Positions 63,864-64,000 of a stretch of DNA of 64,000 nucleotides are shown piece after piece (the first letter of the stretch is position 1; every line of letters starts with the position of its first letter). Origin of the DNA: an uncultured Saprospiraceae bacterium (GTDB lineage Bacteria > Bacteroidota > Bacteroidia > Chitinophagales > Saprospiraceae); contig CALDGQ010000021.1 in NCBI GenBank assembly GCA_937941765.1, forward strand, positions 44,417 through 108,416, written 5' to 3'. Made by a program: the position numbers and the translations under genes. The notes beneath the pieces are model-generated. The model was given only the letters and a program-made list of their open reading frames with translations, was not told the origin of the DNA and did not search any database.

Positions 63864-64000
63864 ATGAAAAATTACGATGACTTCATTCCAGTAAAACATT
63901 GGGCTGAAGATGACCAACCACGAGAAAAATTATTAAACAAAGGAAAAAGAGCGTTATCAGACGCTGAATTATTATCCATTCTTTTAGGCTTCGGAACCAA
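63864..64000 (+). CDS. radC: RadC family protein (3' end cut by window)
   Basis: The window ends 45 codons into this frame. The start ATG at 63864 gives MKNYDDFIPVKHWAEDDQP, then REKLLNKGKRALSDAELLSILLGFGT, the classic N-terminal helix-hairpin-helix-like region of RadC. The MPN/JAB metal-binding domain lies beyond the window edge. RadC proteins were first linked to DNA repair, but their true function is unclear. Confidence 0.92.
   Translation, partial: MKNYDDFIPVKHWAEDDQPREKLLNKGKRALSDAELLSILLGFGT

Overview
The window is about 64 kb of AT-rich DNA from a Bacteroidota chromosome, most likely a Saprospiria-type or related gliding marine lineage. Evidence seen in the sequence: promoters of the TTTG-N19-TAnnTTTG type, few Shine-Dalgarno sites, two proteins ending in type B (gliding-motility-associated) type IX secretion sorting domains, a PorW/SprE-like lipoprotein, a two-component propeller/LytS-type sensor, and Bacteroidota-only families (DUF6913- and DUF4292-like). 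I recognised no tRNA, rRNA, CRISPR array, transposase or prophage gene. Most of the window is ordinary chromosomal housekeeping.

Layout. 1-2.3 kb: end of accA, a DUF6913-like gene and dapA. 2.6-7.4 kb (minus): acyl-CoA dehydrogenase, then the fatty-acid cluster acpP-fabF-rnc. 7.7-17 kb (plus): pyk, dut, a sugar nucleotidyltransferase, a TPR protein, a DUF4292 lipoprotein, an EnvC-like LytM protein, hflX and an M29 aminopeptidase. 17.3-19.4 kb: a lipoprotein and a secreted protein with two similar halves. 19.5-25.7 kb (minus): glyS, then a three-gene accessory locus in which two secreted proteins with related N-terminal domains flank a PKD-domain protein with a type IX secretion signal. 26.3-29.3 kb (minus): prfC, a DinB-like protein and a TetR regulator. 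29.5-35.2 kb: a cation/proton antiporter with a TrkA-N domain, a PadR-PspC pair with a broken pspC-like gene, and a glycosyltransferase. 35.2-43.1 kb (minus): a patatin-like membrane protein, an alanine dehydrogenase-like protein, tsaE and a LytTR/LytS-type two-component pair. 43.4-50.4 kb: gyrB, the PorW/SprE-like gene, a membrane-anchored LytM peptidase and a HAD-like protein. 50.5-53.5 kb: an orphan type A sorting-domain fragment and a large type B cargo protein. 53.5-59.0 kb: a TIGR01777 epimerase and a peptide ABC importer lacking its ATPases. 59.2-64 kb: a small lipoprotein, HU, a split transketolase, a trans-sulfuration PLP enzyme and the start of radC.

Two themes stand out. First, intergenic regions, mainly between convergent genes, hold many long and nearly perfect palindromes; at least three sequence families occur twice in the window. 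Second, several reading frames are irregular: a T9 tract puts a lipoprotein signal peptide out of frame with its body, a PspC-family gene is split at an A_AAG_GGT heptamer, and the DUF4292, EnvC-like, rnc and sensor-kinase genes have no ATG at the expected start. These could be biology (phase variation, frameshifting, weak starts) or assembly errors. Resequencing would decide.
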